Shown here: piece after piece, positions 5,162 to 5,196 of the stretch | Numbering within the stretch: position 1 is the stretch's first letter | Layout: every line of letters starts with the position of its first letter | DNA from: Spirochaetaceae bacterium | GTDB taxonomy: Bacteria > Spirochaetota > Spirochaetia > DSM-27196 > PXBQ01 | Reading direction: 5' to 3' | Length of the DNA: 5,196 nt | Assembly: GCA_003566875.1 (NCBI GenBank) | Contig: PXBQ01000334.1 | Location: 1-5,196, forward strand | Notes under the pieces: generated by a model | Database searches by the model: none | What the model saw: the letters and a program-made list of their open reading frames with translations, nothing else | Told to the model about the DNA's origin: nothing | Translations under genes and position numbers: made by a program

Positions 5162-5196
5162 ATGTTCAATACGCCGTACTTCTGGAAAAAACTCCA
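5162..5196 (+). CDS. Start of an unidentified gene (3' partial)
   Basis: Only the first 11 codons are in the window, reading MFNTPYFWKKL, with no stop. The ATG at 5162 is preceded by AGGGGAG at 5147-5153 with eight bases of spacing, the strongest ribosome site in the right half of the window, which makes it a credible start. The gene is divergent from recQ. The visible residues are too few to name a family; they do not look like the basic and hydrophobic opening of a signal peptide. Confidence 0.6.
   Translation, partial: MFNTPYFWKKL

Overview
The window looks like a stretch of bacterial chromosome with housekeeping and signalling genes, GC-rich (roughly the high fifties percent, judged by eye). 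The L28 protein with four cysteines, the style of the first gene and the RecQ sequence suggest a free-living or host-associated spirochaete-type bacterium. That assignment is a recollection of family flavour, not a search result. I see no tRNA, rRNA, CRISPR array, insertion sequence, integrase or phage gene, and no defence or biosynthetic cluster.

Layout from left to right: (1) the 3' part of a plus-strand gene for a cytosolic protein that may have a nucleotidyltransferase fold (1-732). (2) A clear sigma70-type promoter and rpmB, encoding ribosomal protein L28 (814-1005, plus). (3) A 98-bp convergent intergenic region with a long perfect-to-wobble hairpin and a second GC hairpin. (4) A minus-strand Rrf2-family regulator starting at GTG (1104-1517), followed by its upstream region, which holds a TTGACA box overlapped by an imperfect inverted repeat, then a 12-bp tandem repeat. 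(5) A minus-strand 85-residue protein of unknown function with a probable ferredoxin-like beta-alpha-beta fold (1654-1911). (6) A divergent control region (1912-2047) with a 19-bp perfect dyad lying between the -35 and -10 boxes of the small gene's promoter, and a second 13-bp dyad facing the kinase gene. (7) A plus-strand soluble receiver-PAS-HisKA_2-HATPase histidine kinase (2048-3505). (8) A minus-strand RecQ-family helicase (3486-5006) whose 3' end overlaps the kinase 3' end by 20 bp. (9) A 155-bp divergent region with a T9 run, then the first 11 codons of a plus-strand gene that runs off the window.

The genes do not form one operon; strands alternate and almost every gene appears to have its own promoter. 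The most regulated-looking part is 1518-2047, where an Rrf2 regulator lacking the usual iron-sulfur cysteines, a small protein with a dyad-controlled promoter and a divergent cytoplasmic sensor kinase sit side by side. A functional link among these three is an inference. No completely novel system can be demonstrated here; the best leads are the operators in this divergent region and the unusual terminator after rpmB.
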